Assembly: GCF_038023995.1 (NCBI RefSeq)
Contig: NZ_CP150660.1
Location: forward strand, 370,501-434,500
Direction of reading: 5' to 3'
DNA from: Polaribacter atrinae
GTDB lineage: Bacteria > Bacteroidota > Bacteroidia > Flavobacteriales > Flavobacteriaceae
DNA: 64,000 nucleotides
The notes beneath the pieces were generated by a model. The model was not told the DNA's origin. It made no database searches and was given only the letters and a program-made list of their open reading frames with translations. A program made the position numbers and the translations under genes. This document shows positions 1 through 8,874 of this stretch, in pieces; positions within the stretch are counted from its first letter, which is position 1; every line of letters begins with the position of its first letter.

Positions 1-1
1 T

Positions 2-916
2 AAAGTAATGAGTGCTTTCGAAAAAGAAGGTGTTGTTTTTACCGAAGTGCATATAGATAAAACGTTTCCGCATGAAAATGCCGAAACGCGTAAACCAAGA
101 ACAGGTTTGTTAACCAAGTATTTTTCTGAAGAATATGATTTGGAAAATTCTTTTGTTTTAGGAGATAGAATTACCGACATGGAATTGGCAAAAAACTTAG
201 GTGCAAAAGGAATTTTTTTGTCAGAAGACCCAGAATTAGGTGCCGATGAAATTGAAACTTCTAAACAAGAAATTTTAGATTGTATCGCTTTAACTTCTAC
301 AGATTGGAAAGAAATCTATGAGTTTTTAAAGTTAGAAGATAGAGTCTCTGAAATTACTAGAAATACCAACGAAACTAAAATTTACATTAAACTAAATTTA
401 GATGGTTCTGGTAAAAATGATATTTCTACAGGCGTAAAGTTTTTCGATCACATGTTAGATCAAATTGGTCGTCATGGAGCGATGGATTTAACTGTAAAAG
501 TTGATGGCGATTTAGAGGTGGATGAACACCATACTATAGAAGATACCATGATTGCTTTGGGTGAGTTATTCCATAAAGCATTAGGAAATAAATTGGGCAT
601 TGAGCGTTATGGTTTTTGCTTACCAATGGATGATTGCTTAGCGCAAGCAGCCGTAGATTTTGGCGGAAGACCTTGGTTGGTTTGGGACGCAGATTTTAAG
701 CGCGAAATGATTGGAGATATGCCAACAGAAATGTTTTTACACTTGTTTAAATCGTTTACAGATGGCGCAAAATGTAACTTAAATATTAAGGCAGAAGGAG
801 ATAACGAGCATCATAAAATAGAAGGAATTTTTAAAGCGTTTGCAAAAGCGATGAAAATGGCAGTAAAAAGAGATGCTAACAAGATGTTTTTACCATCTAC
901 AAAAGGGGTGCTTTAA
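2..916 (+). CDS. hisB: HisB, bifunctional histidinol-phosphatase / imidazoleglycerol-phosphate dehydratase (5' end outside window)
   Basis: Two non-consecutive steps of histidine synthesis: dehydration of imidazoleglycerol phosphate and dephosphorylation of histidinol phosphate, in the cytoplasm. The open frame runs off the left edge, so the N-terminal part of the HAD phosphatase (with its DxD nucleophile) is missing; the late HAD motif LGDRITD is present about 50 codons in. The dehydratase starts near codon 110 and carries both metal-binding histidine clusters, EHHTIED (about 173) and EHHK (about 267), plus FDHML. Family proteins are about 375 residues; about 305 are visible. The internal ATG at position 8 is not the true start. 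First visible gene of a his operon on this strand; hisG, hisD and hisC are expected further left but cannot be seen. Confidence 0.96.
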   Translation, partial: KVMSAFEKEGVVFTEVHIDKTFPHENAETRKPRTGLLTKYFSEEYDLENSFVLGDRITDMELAKNLGAKGIFLSEDPELGADEIETSKQEILDCIALTSTDWKEIYEFLKLEDRVSEITRNTNETKIYIKLNLDGSGKNDISTGVKFFDHMLDQIGRHGAMDLTVKVDGDLEVDEHHTIEDTMIALGELFHKALGNKLGIERYGFCLPMDDCLAQAAVDFGGRPWLVWDADFKREMIGDMPTEMFLHLFKSFTDGAKCNLNIKAEGDNEHHKIEGIFKAFAKAMKMAVKRDANKMFLPSTKGVL

Positions 917-992
917 AAAAGTGTTGAATTGTGAATTTTTAGTTCTGAGTGATTTTAACTTAAAACTAAACTCTAAAAATTAAAAACTAATT
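917..992. repeat. A/T-rich imperfect inverted spacer between hisB and hisH
   Basis: The spacer holds TTTTTAGT-like and ACTCTAAAAA-like arms in opposite orientation (about 936-982), forming a loose palindrome. No promoter box was recognised, so hisH is probably read from the upstream promoter. Similar A/T-rich inverted spacers are common in flavobacteria; assignment to a named repeat family is not possible from sequence alone. Confidence 0.35.
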
Positions 993-1574
993 ATGAAATT
1001 AGTAATTATCGATTATGGTGCCGGAAACATTAAAAGCATTCAGTTTGCTTTTAAACGTTTAGGTGTAGATGCTGTTTTATCAAATAATATTGATGAAATA
1101 AGAGCTGCAGATAAAATTATTTTCCCAGGAGTTGGTGAAGCAAGTTCTGCAATGCAAATGTTGCAAGAAAGCGGCTTAGACAAAGTAATTCCGACGCTAA
1201 CACAACCTGTTTTGGGTATTTGTTTGGGGATGCAATTAATGTGTAATTCTTCTTCGGAAGGAAACACCAAAGGATTGGGTATTTTTGATGTTGATGTAAA
1301 GAAATTTTCGAAAGCTGTTAAAGTTCCGCAAATGGGTTGGAACGTGATTTATGATTTAAAATCAGATTTATTTATAGGAATCAAAGAAAAAGAATTCATG
1401 TATTTAGTGCATAGTTTTTACGCAGAATCTTGTGCAGAAGCAATTGCAACCACAGATTATGAAATTGAATATGCATCTGCATTGCAAAAAGATAATTTTT
1501 ACGGAGTACAGTTTCATCCAGAAAAGAGTGGATTAGAGGGCGCAAAAATTTTACAAAACTTTTTAAATTTATAA
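993..1574 (+). CDS. hisH: HisH, glutamine amidotransferase subunit of imidazole glycerol phosphate synthase
   Basis: Class I glutaminase that hydrolyses glutamine and channels ammonia to HisF (third gene downstream) to form imidazoleglycerol phosphate and AICAR. The 193 residues match the normal family length. The triad is visible: nucleophile Cys77 in GICLGMQ, and His175 and Glu177 in the C-terminal GVQFHPEKSG motif; the oxyanion strand PGVGEA is near residue 45. The ATG start follows an A-rich leader. It lies between hisB and hisA, usual for Bacteroidota. Identification is firm. Confidence 0.97.
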   Translation: MKLVIIDYGAGNIKSIQFAFKRLGVDAVLSNNIDEIRAADKIIFPGVGEASSAMQMLQESGLDKVIPTLTQPVLGICLGMQLMCNSSSEGNTKGLGIFDVDVKKFSKAVKVPQMGWNVIYDLKSDLFIGIKEKEFMYLVHSFYAESCAEAIATTDYEIEYASALQKDNFYGVQFHPEKSGLEGAKILQNFLNL

Positions 1575-1645
1575 AAATATTGCTTTTAGCAATTCGCCTT
1601 TAGCAGTTTGCTAAAAGCTAAGAGCTAAGAGCTAAAAGTTAATCA
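1575..1645. repeat. Small repeat cluster (TTTTAGC/GCTAAAA arms, tandem GCTAAGA) between hisH and hisA
   Basis: The spacer contains TTGCTTTTAGC and TTTGCTAAAAGC in inverted orientation, followed by consecutive GCTAAGA, GCTAAGA, GCTAAAA units ending just before hisA. It could fold as a hairpin in the operon mRNA. No T-run follows, so it is unlikely to be an intrinsic terminator. Confidence 0.6.
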
Positions 1646-2383
1646 ATGAGAATAATACCAGCCATAGATATTATAGACGGAAAATGTGTTCGTCTAACAA
1701 AAGGAGATTACAATACCAAGAAGATTTATAACGAAAATCCGTTAGAAGTTGCCAAAGAATTCGAAGGTGCAGGTATCGAGTATTTGCATGTAGTAGATTT
1801 AGATGGCGCAAAAGCAAGTCAGATTATCAATCATAAAGTATTAGAGCAAATTGCTTCAAAAACCAATTTAAAGATTGATTTTGGTGGTGGTTTAAAGTCT
1901 GATAAAGATTTAGAAATTGCTTTTAATTCTGGTGCGAATCAAATTACTGGAGGAAGTATTGCTGTTAAAAATAGCGAAATTTTTGAAAGTTGGATTGAAA
2001 AATATGGATCCGAAAAAATTATTTTAGGAGCAGATTTTTATCCTGATGCTTCAGGTGGAAAAATTGCTACAAATGGTTGGCAAGAAGAAAGTAGTTTAGA
2101 ATTGATTCCGTTTATTGCAGGGTATCAGCAAAAAGGAATTCAGTATATTATCTGTACAGATATTTCTAAAGATGGCATGTTACAAGGACCAAGTTTTGAT
2201 ATCTATCAACAAATTTTATCTGAAGTAAATAATGTAAAACTAATTGCTTCTGGAGGAATTTCTGCTTTTGATGAGCTTCCTAGATTAGCAGAAAATGGTT
2301 GCGAAGGTGTTATTATAGGAAAAGCGATTTATGAGAATAAAATTAGCTTAAAACAATTAGAACAATTTATATTAACAAAATAA
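1646..2383 (+). CDS. hisA: HisA, ProFAR isomerase
   Basis: (beta/alpha)8-barrel isomerase that opens the ribose of ProFAR to give PRFAR, the substrate of HisF/HisH. The 245-residue length is normal. Catalytic Asp8 lies in IPAIDIIDG and the second catalytic aspartate is at about residue 130 (GADF). Phosphate-binding glycine loops appear as FGGG near residue 80 and ASGGIS near the C-terminus. It resembles HisF internally, as expected for these paralogous barrels. The ATG start follows a repeat-filled spacer, and the stop codon is immediately followed by a palindromic element. Confidence 0.97.
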   Translation: MRIIPAIDIIDGKCVRLTKGDYNTKKIYNENPLEVAKEFEGAGIEYLHVVDLDGAKASQIINHKVLEQIASKTNLKIDFGGGLKSDKDLEIAFNSGANQITGGSIAVKNSEIFESWIEKYGSEKIILGADFYPDASGGKIATNGWQEESSLELIPFIAGYQQKGIQYIICTDISKDGMLQGPSFDIYQQILSEVNNVKLIASGGISAFDELPRLAENGCEGVIIGKAIYENKISLKQLEQFILTK

Positions 2384-2385
2384 AT

Positions 2386-2449
2386 GTCATTGCGAGGAAC
2401 GAAGCAATCTCTTAATTAATTGACAGATTGCTTCGTGCCTCGCAATGAC
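2386..2449. repeat. 64-bp near-perfect palindromic element (GTCATTGCGAGG family) between hisA and hisF
   Basis: Arms of 25 bp, starting GTCATTGCGAGG and ending CCTCGCAATGAC, pair at 24 of 25 positions around a short A/T-rich loop. The same family occurs at 3221-3303 and twice inside topB (46705-46773 and 47080-47106). This is a REP-like dispersed palindrome; in the transcript it would form a very stable hairpin between hisA and hisF. No transposase or RAYT gene is nearby. Confidence 0.9.
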
Positions 2450-2462
2450 GAATTAGAATAAA

Positions 2463-3218
2463 ATGTTAACAAAAAGAATAATACCTTGTTTAGATATTAA
2501 AAACGGAAGAACTGTAAAAGGTGTTAATTTCGTAAATTTAATAGATGCAGGAGACCCTGTGGTTTTAGCAAAACAATATGCAGATTTAGGTGCTGACGAA
2601 TTGGTTTTTTTAGATATTTCTGCAACCTTAGAAGGTAGAAAAACCATGATTGAAATGGTGCATCAAATTGCAGAGCAAGTAAATATTCCGTTTACAGTTG
2701 GTGGAGGAATATCATCTGTAGAAAATGTAAATGAGTTGTTAAAATGGGGAGCAGATAAGGTTTCTATTAATTCATCTGCAGTAAAAAGACCCGATTTAGT
2801 AAACGAATTGGCAGAGAAATTTGGAAGTCAATGTGTAGTTGTTGCTATTGATGCAAAACAGATTGATGATGAGTGGTTTGTGCATTTGGCAGGAGGAACG
2901 ATTCCTACAGATATCAAACTTTTTGAATGGGCAAAAGAAGTAGAAGAGCGTGGAGCAGGAGAAATTTTATTTACTTCTATGAATCATGATGGTACAAAAG
3001 CAGGATTTGCAAATGAGGCTTTGGCTAAATTATCCGAATTGTTAAACATTCCAATTATTGCTTCAGGTGGTGCGGGTAATGTACAGCATTTTGTAGATAC
3101 TTTTACAGAAGGAAAAGCAGATGCAGCTTTGGCAGCAAGTGTTTTTCACTTTGGAGAAATTCCTATTTTAGAATTAAAACAAGAATTAAAAAAGAATAAC
3201 ATTCCAGTACGTATATAA
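2463..3218 (+). CDS. hisF: HisF, cyclase subunit of imidazole glycerol phosphate synthase
   Basis: Barrel enzyme that combines PRFAR with ammonia from HisH to produce imidazoleglycerol phosphate and AICAR. At 251 residues it is full length. Catalytic Asp11 is in CLDIKNG and Asp130 in VVAIDAK; the C-terminal phosphate loop ASGGAG is present near residue 200. The ATG at 2463 lies 13 bases beyond the upstream palindrome, leaving little room for an independent promoter. It is followed by a second, degenerate palindrome before hisIE. Confidence 0.97.
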   Translation: MLTKRIIPCLDIKNGRTVKGVNFVNLIDAGDPVVLAKQYADLGADELVFLDISATLEGRKTMIEMVHQIAEQVNIPFTVGGGISSVENVNELLKWGADKVSINSSAVKRPDLVNELAEKFGSQCVVVAIDAKQIDDEWFVHLAGGTIPTDIKLFEWAKEVEERGAGEILFTSMNHDGTKAGFANEALAKLSELLNIPIIASGGAGNVQHFVDTFTEGKADAALAASVFHFGEIPILELKQELKKNNIPVRI

Positions 3219-3220
3219 AC

Positions 3221-3303
3221 GTCATTACGAGGAAGAATGACGAAGTAATCTTAGAATAATAAATCAGATTGCCACAGCAAATTATCATTTGCTTCGCAAT
3301 GAC
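3221..3303. repeat. Degenerate GTCATTRCGAGG-family palindrome between hisF and hisIE
   Basis: It starts GTCATTACGAGG and ends GCTTCGCAATGAC, matching the 2386-2449 element, but the stem is interrupted: the left arm carries an extra AGAATGA segment and the right arm an extra CACAGCAAATTATCATT segment. The result is a longer, weaker hairpin. It fills most of the hisF-hisIE gap. Confidence 0.85.
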
Positions 3304-3319
3304 GGCAAAATAAAAAATT

Positions 3320-3919
3320 ATGAATATCGATTTCAATAAAAATAACGACGGTTTAGTACCCGCAATCATTCAAGATGCAACTACAAAAAATGTGTTGATG
3401 TTGGGGTATATGAATGAAGAAGCTTTTGCTAAAACGCAAGAAACTAAATTAGTAACTTTTTTTAGTAGAACAAAAAAACGTTTGTGGACTAAAGGTGAAG
3501 AAAGTGGAAATGTGTTGAATTTAGTTGATATAAAACTAGATTGTGATAATGATACTTTATTAGTTTCTGTAAACCCAAGCGGACCAACGTGTCATATAGG
3601 TTCTGCTACTTGTTGGAATGAAGAAAATACACCAAATTATGGTTTCTTTTCTACCTTAGAAGATGTTATTACAGAAAGAGTTGCTAATAAGGATACCAAA
3701 AAATCTTATGTAGCTAGTTTATTTGCTAAAGGAATTAACAAAGTGGCTCAGAAAGTAGGAGAGGAAGCTGTAGAAACTGTTATTGAAGCGATGGATAATA
3801 ACGACGAGTTATTTTTATATGAATCTGCAGATTTAATGTTTCACTATTTAATGTTATTACAAGCAAAAGGATTCACTTTAAAAGACATTGAAGAAGAATT
3901 AAAAGGAAGACATAAATAG
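3320..3919 (+). CDS. hisI: HisIE, phosphoribosyl-AMP cyclohydrolase / phosphoribosyl-ATP pyrophosphatase
   Basis: Catalyses the second and third steps of histidine synthesis: pyrophosphate release from PR-ATP (HisE part) and ring opening of PR-AMP (HisI part). The HisI domain occupies about residues 1-105 with zinc-site residues in KLDCDNDT and TCHIGSATCW. The all-alpha HisE domain follows, with VGEEAVETVIEA near residue 155. The 199-residue bifunctional form is normal for Bacteroidota. It is the last his gene and is followed by a terminator. A decayed copy of its last ~45 codons lies at 5884-6015. Confidence 0.96.
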   Translation: MNIDFNKNNDGLVPAIIQDATTKNVLMLGYMNEEAFAKTQETKLVTFFSRTKKRLWTKGEESGNVLNLVDIKLDCDNDTLLVSVNPSGPTCHIGSATCWNEENTPNYGFFSTLEDVITERVANKDTKKSYVASLFAKGINKVAQKVGEEAVETVIEAMDNNDELFLYESADLMFHYLMLLQAKGFTLKDIEEELKGRHK

Positions 3920-3945
3920 TTTGATTTTATTCAAAAATAAATTTA

Positions 3946-3979
3946 AAACCCTCAAGATATTAATTATGAGGGTTTTTTT
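3946..3979 (+). terminator. Intrinsic terminator of the his operon
   Basis: The inverted arms AACCCTCA and TGAGGGTT enclose a 12-base A/T-rich loop and are followed by a run of T. It lies 27 bases after the hisIE stop. The opposite-strand gene ends at 3999, so it may serve both directions. Confidence 0.85.
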
Positions 3980-3998
3980 ATTTTTAAGAGTAAAAGGT

Positions 3999-4949
3999 TT
4001 AATAATCATTCATTAAAACCACCTTAAAATTAGGGTAGTTTTCTTTGAATTCTTTTTCTAAACCAATTACATGTGCCGCACCTATAATAATAGCGTTTCT
4101 GTTTTTCTTCGATTTTATTACTTGACTAGAAATGTTTTTAGCTATTCTCATGTTCCTTTCGTCAAAATACTTTCTACCTTGTCTACAACCTTCTGTATCT
4201 TTAACAACATAAGAAAATGATGCCATATCGTGTAATTGCTGCAGTGATTTTCTTTTATTGGTATGTTTGCCTAAACCTCTAAAAATTGCTGGAAGAATAG
4301 CGCTATTGTAGTTTTTCTTATATAATTTAGAATTTGCAGTATTGTTACCGTTGCTAACCCCTTCCTTACTGCATTTGCCCCATGCATCATGATATTCTTT
4401 ATTAGTTTGCTGGTCATCAATATTTATAACTGTTTTATGATTCATGTATAAGGCTAACTTGTATATTAAGTCTCCATCTTCATGTCTTGTTGGTTTTTTT
4501 GCTCCATGTACACCGTATTTTTTTATGTAAGAATAGAATTCATAATTTCCATGATCTCTTTTATAAATGAAACATTTTATTAAATAATCTAAATCAACAT
4601 TATTCATTTTTGAAAAATCTTTGCTAATTGTTATGTTGAATTTTGAATCATTATAGTTAAAATTATTTTGTAAAGAATCGGATAATTTATAAAATTTTTG
4701 ATATCCTTTAGACCAACCCTTTTTTAAATACTCCCAAGATATAGTATCATTTGCCATCGGAGATTCTACATAAATAGCTTCTGGTTTGTATTTTTTTGCA
4801 AACTTTAACATCGGCTTGTAACTCTTTTTTACAATTTTAGGAACAGTATGCATTGTTCCAATAATTACGATTTCTTGTTGTTTGTTTTGAGCAGATAAAA
4901 CAAAAAAAGATGCTAATAAAGTAGTAATAAAAATGATTTTAGTTTTCAT
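3999..4949 (-). CDS. Secreted TraB/DUF5694-like protein
   Basis: A 316-residue protein with a cleavable-looking signal peptide (hydrophobic core at about 5-20, ending VLSAQ). Two features recall the TraB/ChaN-like superfamily, as in DUF5694 proteins: an early GTMHT motif at residues 31-35 and a late GAAHV motif near 290, each giving a conserved histidine, plus an acidic YVESP strand near 60. Activity of DUF5694 proteins is not established; a metal-dependent hydrolase role is only inferred. A TAATTTTG promoter box lies on this strand at about 4982-4989. The gene lies between intact hisIE and a hisIE 3' remnant with the LytTR gene, suggesting both sit in an inserted or duplicated segment. Confidence 0.7.
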   Translation of the reverse strand: MKTKIIFITTLLASFFVLSAQNKQQEIVIIGTMHTVPKIVKKSYKPMLKFAKKYKPEAIYVESPMANDTISWEYLKKGWSKGYQKFYKLSDSLQNNFNYNDSKFNITISKDFSKMNNVDLDYLIKCFIYKRDHGNYEFYSYIKKYGVHGAKKPTRHEDGDLIYKLALYMNHKTVINIDDQQTNKEYHDAWGKCSKEGVSNGNNTANSKLYKKNYNSAILPAIFRGLGKHTNKRKSLQQLHDMASFSYVVKDTEGCRQGRKYFDERNMRIAKNISSQVIKSKKNRNAIIIGAAHVIGLEKEFKENYPNFKVVLMNDY

Positions 4950-5042
4950 AATTTTAATTTTTGTGATTAAACTTCCTGAGACAAAATTAGAAAGTAATCT
5001 GCAATAAAATTAATATATACAAGGCTTTGGGGTGAAATGCAG

Positions 5043-5840
5043 CTATTCTGTGGTGGAATTCAATACAGCTTTTACATCATTTTGATAGGTTCTAGAAACT
5101 GGCACTTCTATGTGGTGAGATAACACTGTAAAAAGCTTACTGTTTTCCGTTTTCCATTGTACAAAGTGGTACGGATTGATTAAAAAAGAACGATGTGTTT
5201 TTAAAAGTTGAGGAAATTCCTCAGCAATAATAGAAAGCTTGTTTCTTATTAAAGTCTTCTTTAAACCATCCCCCAAAATATAAAATATCTCAATATAATT
5301 ATCTGACGATTGTATGCAAATAACATCATTTAAAAATAAACGCAAACCTTCATAATTTCCCTGGCCTTTAATTTCAATTTTCATTGCTTCTGTTTTTTTG
5401 CTATTGTATTTTCCAAAAGCAAAACGACCAAATAATATAATAGGTAAAATGGTAGCAAATACAGGTAAAATAATTGATTTAAGTTGATAGCTTAGGTCAT
5501 GCGGAAAAGGTTCTCCTGGAACAATTACATATAAATAAAATAATCTGGTTGCAATAATTCCAATTAAAATAAAAAAAAGAAAGAATAGTATTTCTGTTTT
5601 AAGAAACCAGTTTTTATTATTTTTTACGAATAGAAAATGCTGTATTGGTAAAAATAGTACATAACAAAAAGCACCTAATAATCCATAAAGAGGTAAGTAA
5701 ATTAATTTTTCGGAATCGCTAAATACATTTACATCAAAAGGTTCCGTAAAATACAGAAAGACAAAAATCCAAATTGCTAAACAAAAAGCAATAATAAAAT
5801 GGTGTTTTATAGAGGGATCGAAAGGAAATTTTTTATTCAA
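5043..5840 (-). CDS. Membrane-anchored LytTR-family transcriptional regulator
   Basis: A 265-residue protein with about four N-terminal transmembrane helices (roughly residues 13-30, 46-70, 84-107, 122-143) followed by a C-terminal LytTR DNA-binding domain (about 165-260). LytTR features include DVICIQSSDNYIEIFY, the KTHRSFLIN segment and PVSR near the end. It lacks a response-regulator receiver domain, so it is not a classical LytR; membrane-bound LytTR proteins are frequent in flavobacteria and are thought to sense at the membrane. No histidine kinase is adjacent. It is transcribed in the same direction as, and upstream of, the DUF5694-like gene, 93 bases away; an independent promoter for the latter argues for separate units. 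Confidence 0.85.
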   Translation of the reverse strand: MNKKFPFDPSIKHHFIIAFCLAIWIFVFLYFTEPFDVNVFSDSEKLIYLPLYGLLGAFCYVLFLPIQHFLFVKNNKNWFLKTEILFFLFFILIGIIATRLFYLYVIVPGEPFPHDLSYQLKSIILPVFATILPIILFGRFAFGKYNSKKTEAMKIEIKGQGNYEGLRLFLNDVICIQSSDNYIEIFYILGDGLKKTLIRNKLSIIAEEFPQLLKTHRSFLINPYHFVQWKTENSKLFTVLSHHIEVPVSRTYQNDVKAVLNSTTE

Positions 5841-5883
5841 TTTTAGCTTCTTTTTTAATCAATTTTTTCAAATATAATAATTA

Positions 5884-6015
5884 AAAGAAACAGTTATCGG
5901 AACAATGGATACTAATGAAGAGTTATTTCTCTAAGAATCTGTAAATTTAATATTGATATAATTTAAAGGATTCTCTTTAAAAAATATTGAAGCAGATTTA
6001 AAAAGGAGACATTAA
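5884..6015 (+). pseudogene. Decayed duplicate of the hisIE 3' end (HisE C-terminal remnant)
   Basis: Read on the + strand in one frame, this stretch encodes KETVIGTMDTNEELFL, stop, ESVNLILI, stop, then FKGFSLKNIEADLKRRH and a terminal stop. It aligns with the last 49 residues of HisIE (ETVIEAMDNNDELFLYES..., KGFTLKDIEEELKGRH). Differences are substitutions, two internal stops and one 15-base deletion; the reading frame is otherwise kept, so it is old but recognisable. It starts within the HisE domain and has no start codon. It marks the far side of the DUF5694-LytTR segment. Confidence 0.85.
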
Positions 6016-6033
6016 TAAAGCTTTTTGAAATAT

Positions 6034-6528
6034 TTATGGTACAGCTGTAAAAACTAAAGTTTTTCCATAATAAGGATATTCACCTCCTGTAAAAATCATT
6101 CTAGTTTCACTAAGTTTTTCTAAACCAAGAATAGTAAGTGTATTTTTAAAATTTTCATCAAGACTTTCTCCTTTAGAAATATTGATAAAAATTTTACCTG
6201 TACTTTCGTTAAAGCTATAGGTTAAACGGCCGTCTTGTTCTGTTGGAGTGTCGTAGTAGCAAGAAGCATTGCCAAGTATTACTTCGGCTTCATTTGTATC
6301 ATAGAAAAAAGTATACGCATCGTCGGTATAACAATCGTTAAATTCGCTGAGTAAATCATTTTCATAGGTTTTGTAAAAAGCTTCCACTTTCCAAGTTTTA
6401 GAACTATTTCCATGAATTTTTTGTAAATCATCTAGGGTATATTTTTCATTTATTCCATCATCGTCTTTACTGCAGTTATATAAAAACAAAGTAGAAAGAA
6501 TTAATAGAGGTATGTAGATGTTTTTCAT
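6034..6528 (-). CDS. Small secreted lipoprotein, lipocalin-like
   Basis: A 164-residue SPII lipoprotein: signal with lipobox LFLYNC, cysteine at about residue 19, then the acidic SKDDDG linker common in Bacteroidota surface lipoproteins. The mature part has SSKTWKVEAFY near residue 43 and alternating strands ending in TGGEYPYYGKTLVFTA, resembling the lipocalin-like domain of flavobacterial lipoproteins. Ligand and role are unknown. It starts just beyond the hisIE remnant and has no obvious operon partner; the next gene upstream (6614-8110) is on the same strand 85 bases away. Confidence 0.7.
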   Translation of the reverse strand: MKNIYIPLLILSTLFLYNCSKDDDGINEKYTLDDLQKIHGNSSKTWKVEAFYKTYENDLLSEFNDCYTDDAYTFFYDTNEAEVILGNASCYYDTPTEQDGRLTYSFNESTGKIFINISKGESLDENFKNTLTILGLEKLSETRMIFTGGEYPYYGKTLVFTAVP

Positions 6529-6613
6529 GGTAATACTTTTATGTTAGAGAACATTATTAAACAATTATTATGCCGAAGGAATGCTTTTTTTTGAATTAAA
6601 AAGGTATTAAAGA

Positions 6614-8110
6614 TTAAGTATTTATCAAATCTAAAGTGACCAAATACATATCTTGTTTGGTCATTTTTGCTTTTAACCAGGCAAAGAAACTCATCATAAA
6701 AATATCTTCTTTTTTGGTGTCAATCCAATTAAAGGAAGTTTCTACTTTCTCTTTAAATTCTTCTGTGGTCACCATTTCTGGATTTTTATAGTAGATTTCC
6801 ACTAACTTTAAATAGGTAATTACCCTTTCTTGATTAATTTCTGACAGATTTTTAAAATAGTTTCTTTTAAAGCTTTTTACCCTAGAATCTACCAAGTCTA
6901 TGTTTCCTAAATCTATTTGTAATAAAATTTCAATTAAGTTTTTTTTGATAGTCCAAATAATACCTGCTTTTTCAATATACCATTTGTCTGTATGGTAAAA
7001 TTTAGAAACTATTTTTTGTGCTTTTTCTAATGATTTATGCTGATAATAAAAAACAATTAAAGAAAGCGAGAAATCTAATTGTGTAACAATATCTGTGTTT
7101 TTTTTATCAATATAAGGCTCTAATAAAACTATAGCTTCGGTTTGTCTATTTGTGTAATTTAAGTTTAACGCTTGTAGTAAATCATATTTCTGAATAAAAT
7201 CAGTATAACATTTTTTCTTCTCAGTATTCATATAGAATAACATTAAGTCTAAATATTTTTGAGATGCCTCAAACTTTTTATTTCTAAAAAGTACGTTGGC
7301 AATTAAACACAAAACTTCTAAATGATAGTTAAGTTGTTTGTCTTTTGAAGTATGATTTTGAATGATTTGATAAGTTTCAATAACAAACGATTCAATATTA
7401 TAATAATCAAATTTTTGAGCAGAAGAAATACTTGTAATTTGAATGATTTGATATAAGGATTTGAAGGATAAAGAATCGGAAATTGTAATGTTTTGTTCTT
7501 TTAAAACAATGTCAATCAGTTCTTTAATGTCAATATTAGATTTGTTTTGACGATAATTAGCCAATGAAGTTCTAATTTTAGCATATGCAATGTTTAGATT
7601 ATCTTCTAAAATAAGTTGATTTTGGTTTTCTTTAAAATTATTAATTAATTCCTCTAAATTTAAGTTAGCGTTTAAATGCGCATATTGAATTTTAGTATGA
7701 TATACTTCGTTTAAAATTGCAAATAATTGATATTCATTTGCTGTTATAATGGTTTTATCTAAAATTTGATATCCAACTTTTATTTGTCCTTTTTTTAGAA
7801 AATACCGAGCAGAAAGAATGTTTTTTATCAATAGAATATCGATAGAGTTTTCTTCCTTCATACTTGTGTTTGCTGTAAAATCGATAAGAGATTGAAACAA
7901 ACGTTTTCTAAGTGCGTGTAAAGCTACTTTGTTTTGCTTGCCATATAATTTGTTAGAAATTTCTGAAGAAGACATGTTGTCTTCTAATAAAAGTGTTACT
8001 AATAGACAGTTTTTAGCATCTTTCCTTTTGTTTTTTTTATCTAGGTAAGAAAAAAAATCTTGTTGTTGTTCTGTAGTAAAAGTACTTAATACTTTTTTTA
8101 AATTAATCAT
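6614..8110 (-). CDS. Conserved alpha-helical (TPR-like) protein of unknown function
   Basis: A 498-residue protein without signal peptide or membrane segment, rich in Leu, Ile, Lys, Asn and Tyr, with regularly spaced predicted helices suggesting a TPR-like solenoid. Its first 80 residues (TTEQQQDFFSYLDKKNKRKD, then LALHALRKRLFQSL-like helices) may be a separate compact domain. I recognise the general type from flavobacterial genomes but no characterised family. The start is the ATG at 8110, directly after a 150-base divergent spacer shared with the YiaA-like gene. A scaffold or protein-interaction role is only a guess. Confidence 0.6.
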   Translation of the reverse strand: MINLKKVLSTFTTEQQQDFFSYLDKKNKRKDAKNCLLVTLLLEDNMSSSEISNKLYGKQNKVALHALRKRLFQSLIDFTANTSMKEENSIDILLIKNILSARYFLKKGQIKVGYQILDKTIITANEYQLFAILNEVYHTKIQYAHLNANLNLEELINNFKENQNQLILEDNLNIAYAKIRTSLANYRQNKSNIDIKELIDIVLKEQNITISDSLSFKSLYQIIQITSISSAQKFDYYNIESFVIETYQIIQNHTSKDKQLNYHLEVLCLIANVLFRNKKFEASQKYLDLMLFYMNTEKKKCYTDFIQKYDLLQALNLNYTNRQTEAIVLLEPYIDKKNTDIVTQLDFSLSLIVFYYQHKSLEKAQKIVSKFYHTDKWYIEKAGIIWTIKKNLIEILLQIDLGNIDLVDSRVKSFKRNYFKNLSEINQERVITYLKLVEIYYKNPEMVTTEEFKEKVETSFNWIDTKKEDIFMMSFFAWLKAKMTKQDMYLVTLDLINT

Positions 8111-8260
8111 TATATCGTCAGTAAAATATAAGTAAATATACTTTATTTATGATTAAAATGTTTATTTATATAAAATTAGTCGTCAGTAATTGTTTAAAAT
8201 TGAATTCTTACAACTTTAAAAGAGTCGCAAATTTGTATCATAATTATTAAACTAAAAATT

Positions 8261-8749
8261 ATGAATTATCAAACAACATCTTCAATTAATGAAGAAACTA
8301 AAAAAGAAAGTAAAAAGGAAAAAGTAAAAAATGAATTAAATCCAAAACCAACTTCTGCTTATGTTGGAGCTTCGTGGGGAGCTTTAATAATTGGTCTGGT
8401 TTCTTACTGTGTCGGTTTGTGGAATGCAGCTATTGAATTGAATGAAAAAGGATTTTATTTCGCTATTCTTTTAATGGGGATTTACGCTGTAATTTCTTTA
8501 CAAAAGGCAGTAAGAGATAAAGCAGAAGAGATTAAAGTAAGTGAAATGTATTATGGAATAAGTTGGGTAGTAGTTCTTGCAGCAATATTGTTATTAATTA
8601 TAGGGCTTAGAAATGCTGATTTGCTTTTAAGTGAAAAAGGATTCTACGGAATTTCATTTCTGCTAAGTTTATTTGGTGCCATTACTGTACAGAAAAATAC
8701 AAGAGATATCGATTTTATAAACAACAAAACTAAAGAAGAAAAAAGTTAG
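8261..8749 (+). CDS. YiaA/YiaB-type inner membrane protein
   Basis: A 162-residue integral membrane protein with four hydrophobic helices arranged as two related hairpins (about 43-60 and 66-83; 100-118 and 126-143). The paired pattern, with E(K)GFYF-AILLMG in the first and EKGFYGISFLLSL in the second and a charged QKAVRD/QKNTRD exit from each, is the duplicated YiaAB domain. Function of this family is unknown. The N-terminal 30 residues are charged and cytosolic. The AAATTTG box at about 8230-8236 may be its -7 element. A strong terminator follows. Confidence 0.85.
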   Translation: MNYQTTSSINEETKKESKKEKVKNELNPKPTSAYVGASWGALIIGLVSYCVGLWNAAIELNEKGFYFAILLMGIYAVISLQKAVRDKAEEIKVSEMYYGISWVVVLAAILLLIIGLRNADLLLSEKGFYGISFLLSLFGAITVQKNTRDIDFINNKTKEEKS

Positions 8750-8772
8750 TTTAGTAATGGTTTTAGAGAACC

Positions 8773-8804
8773 AAAACCTCACAAGTTTATACTTGTGAGG
8801 TTTT
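8773..8804 (+). terminator. Intrinsic terminator after the YiaA-like gene
   Basis: Perfect 13-base arms AAAACCTCACAAG and CTTGTGAGGTTTT flank a short loop, 24 bases after the stop codon. The downstream T-tract is short but the A/T end of the stem supplies U residues. Confidence 0.8.
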
Positions 8805-8874
8805 AAGGTTTATGGTGTTTATAATAAATGTAAAATAGTTGAACTTGTAATTTTATTTATAGCTTTTCTATATT

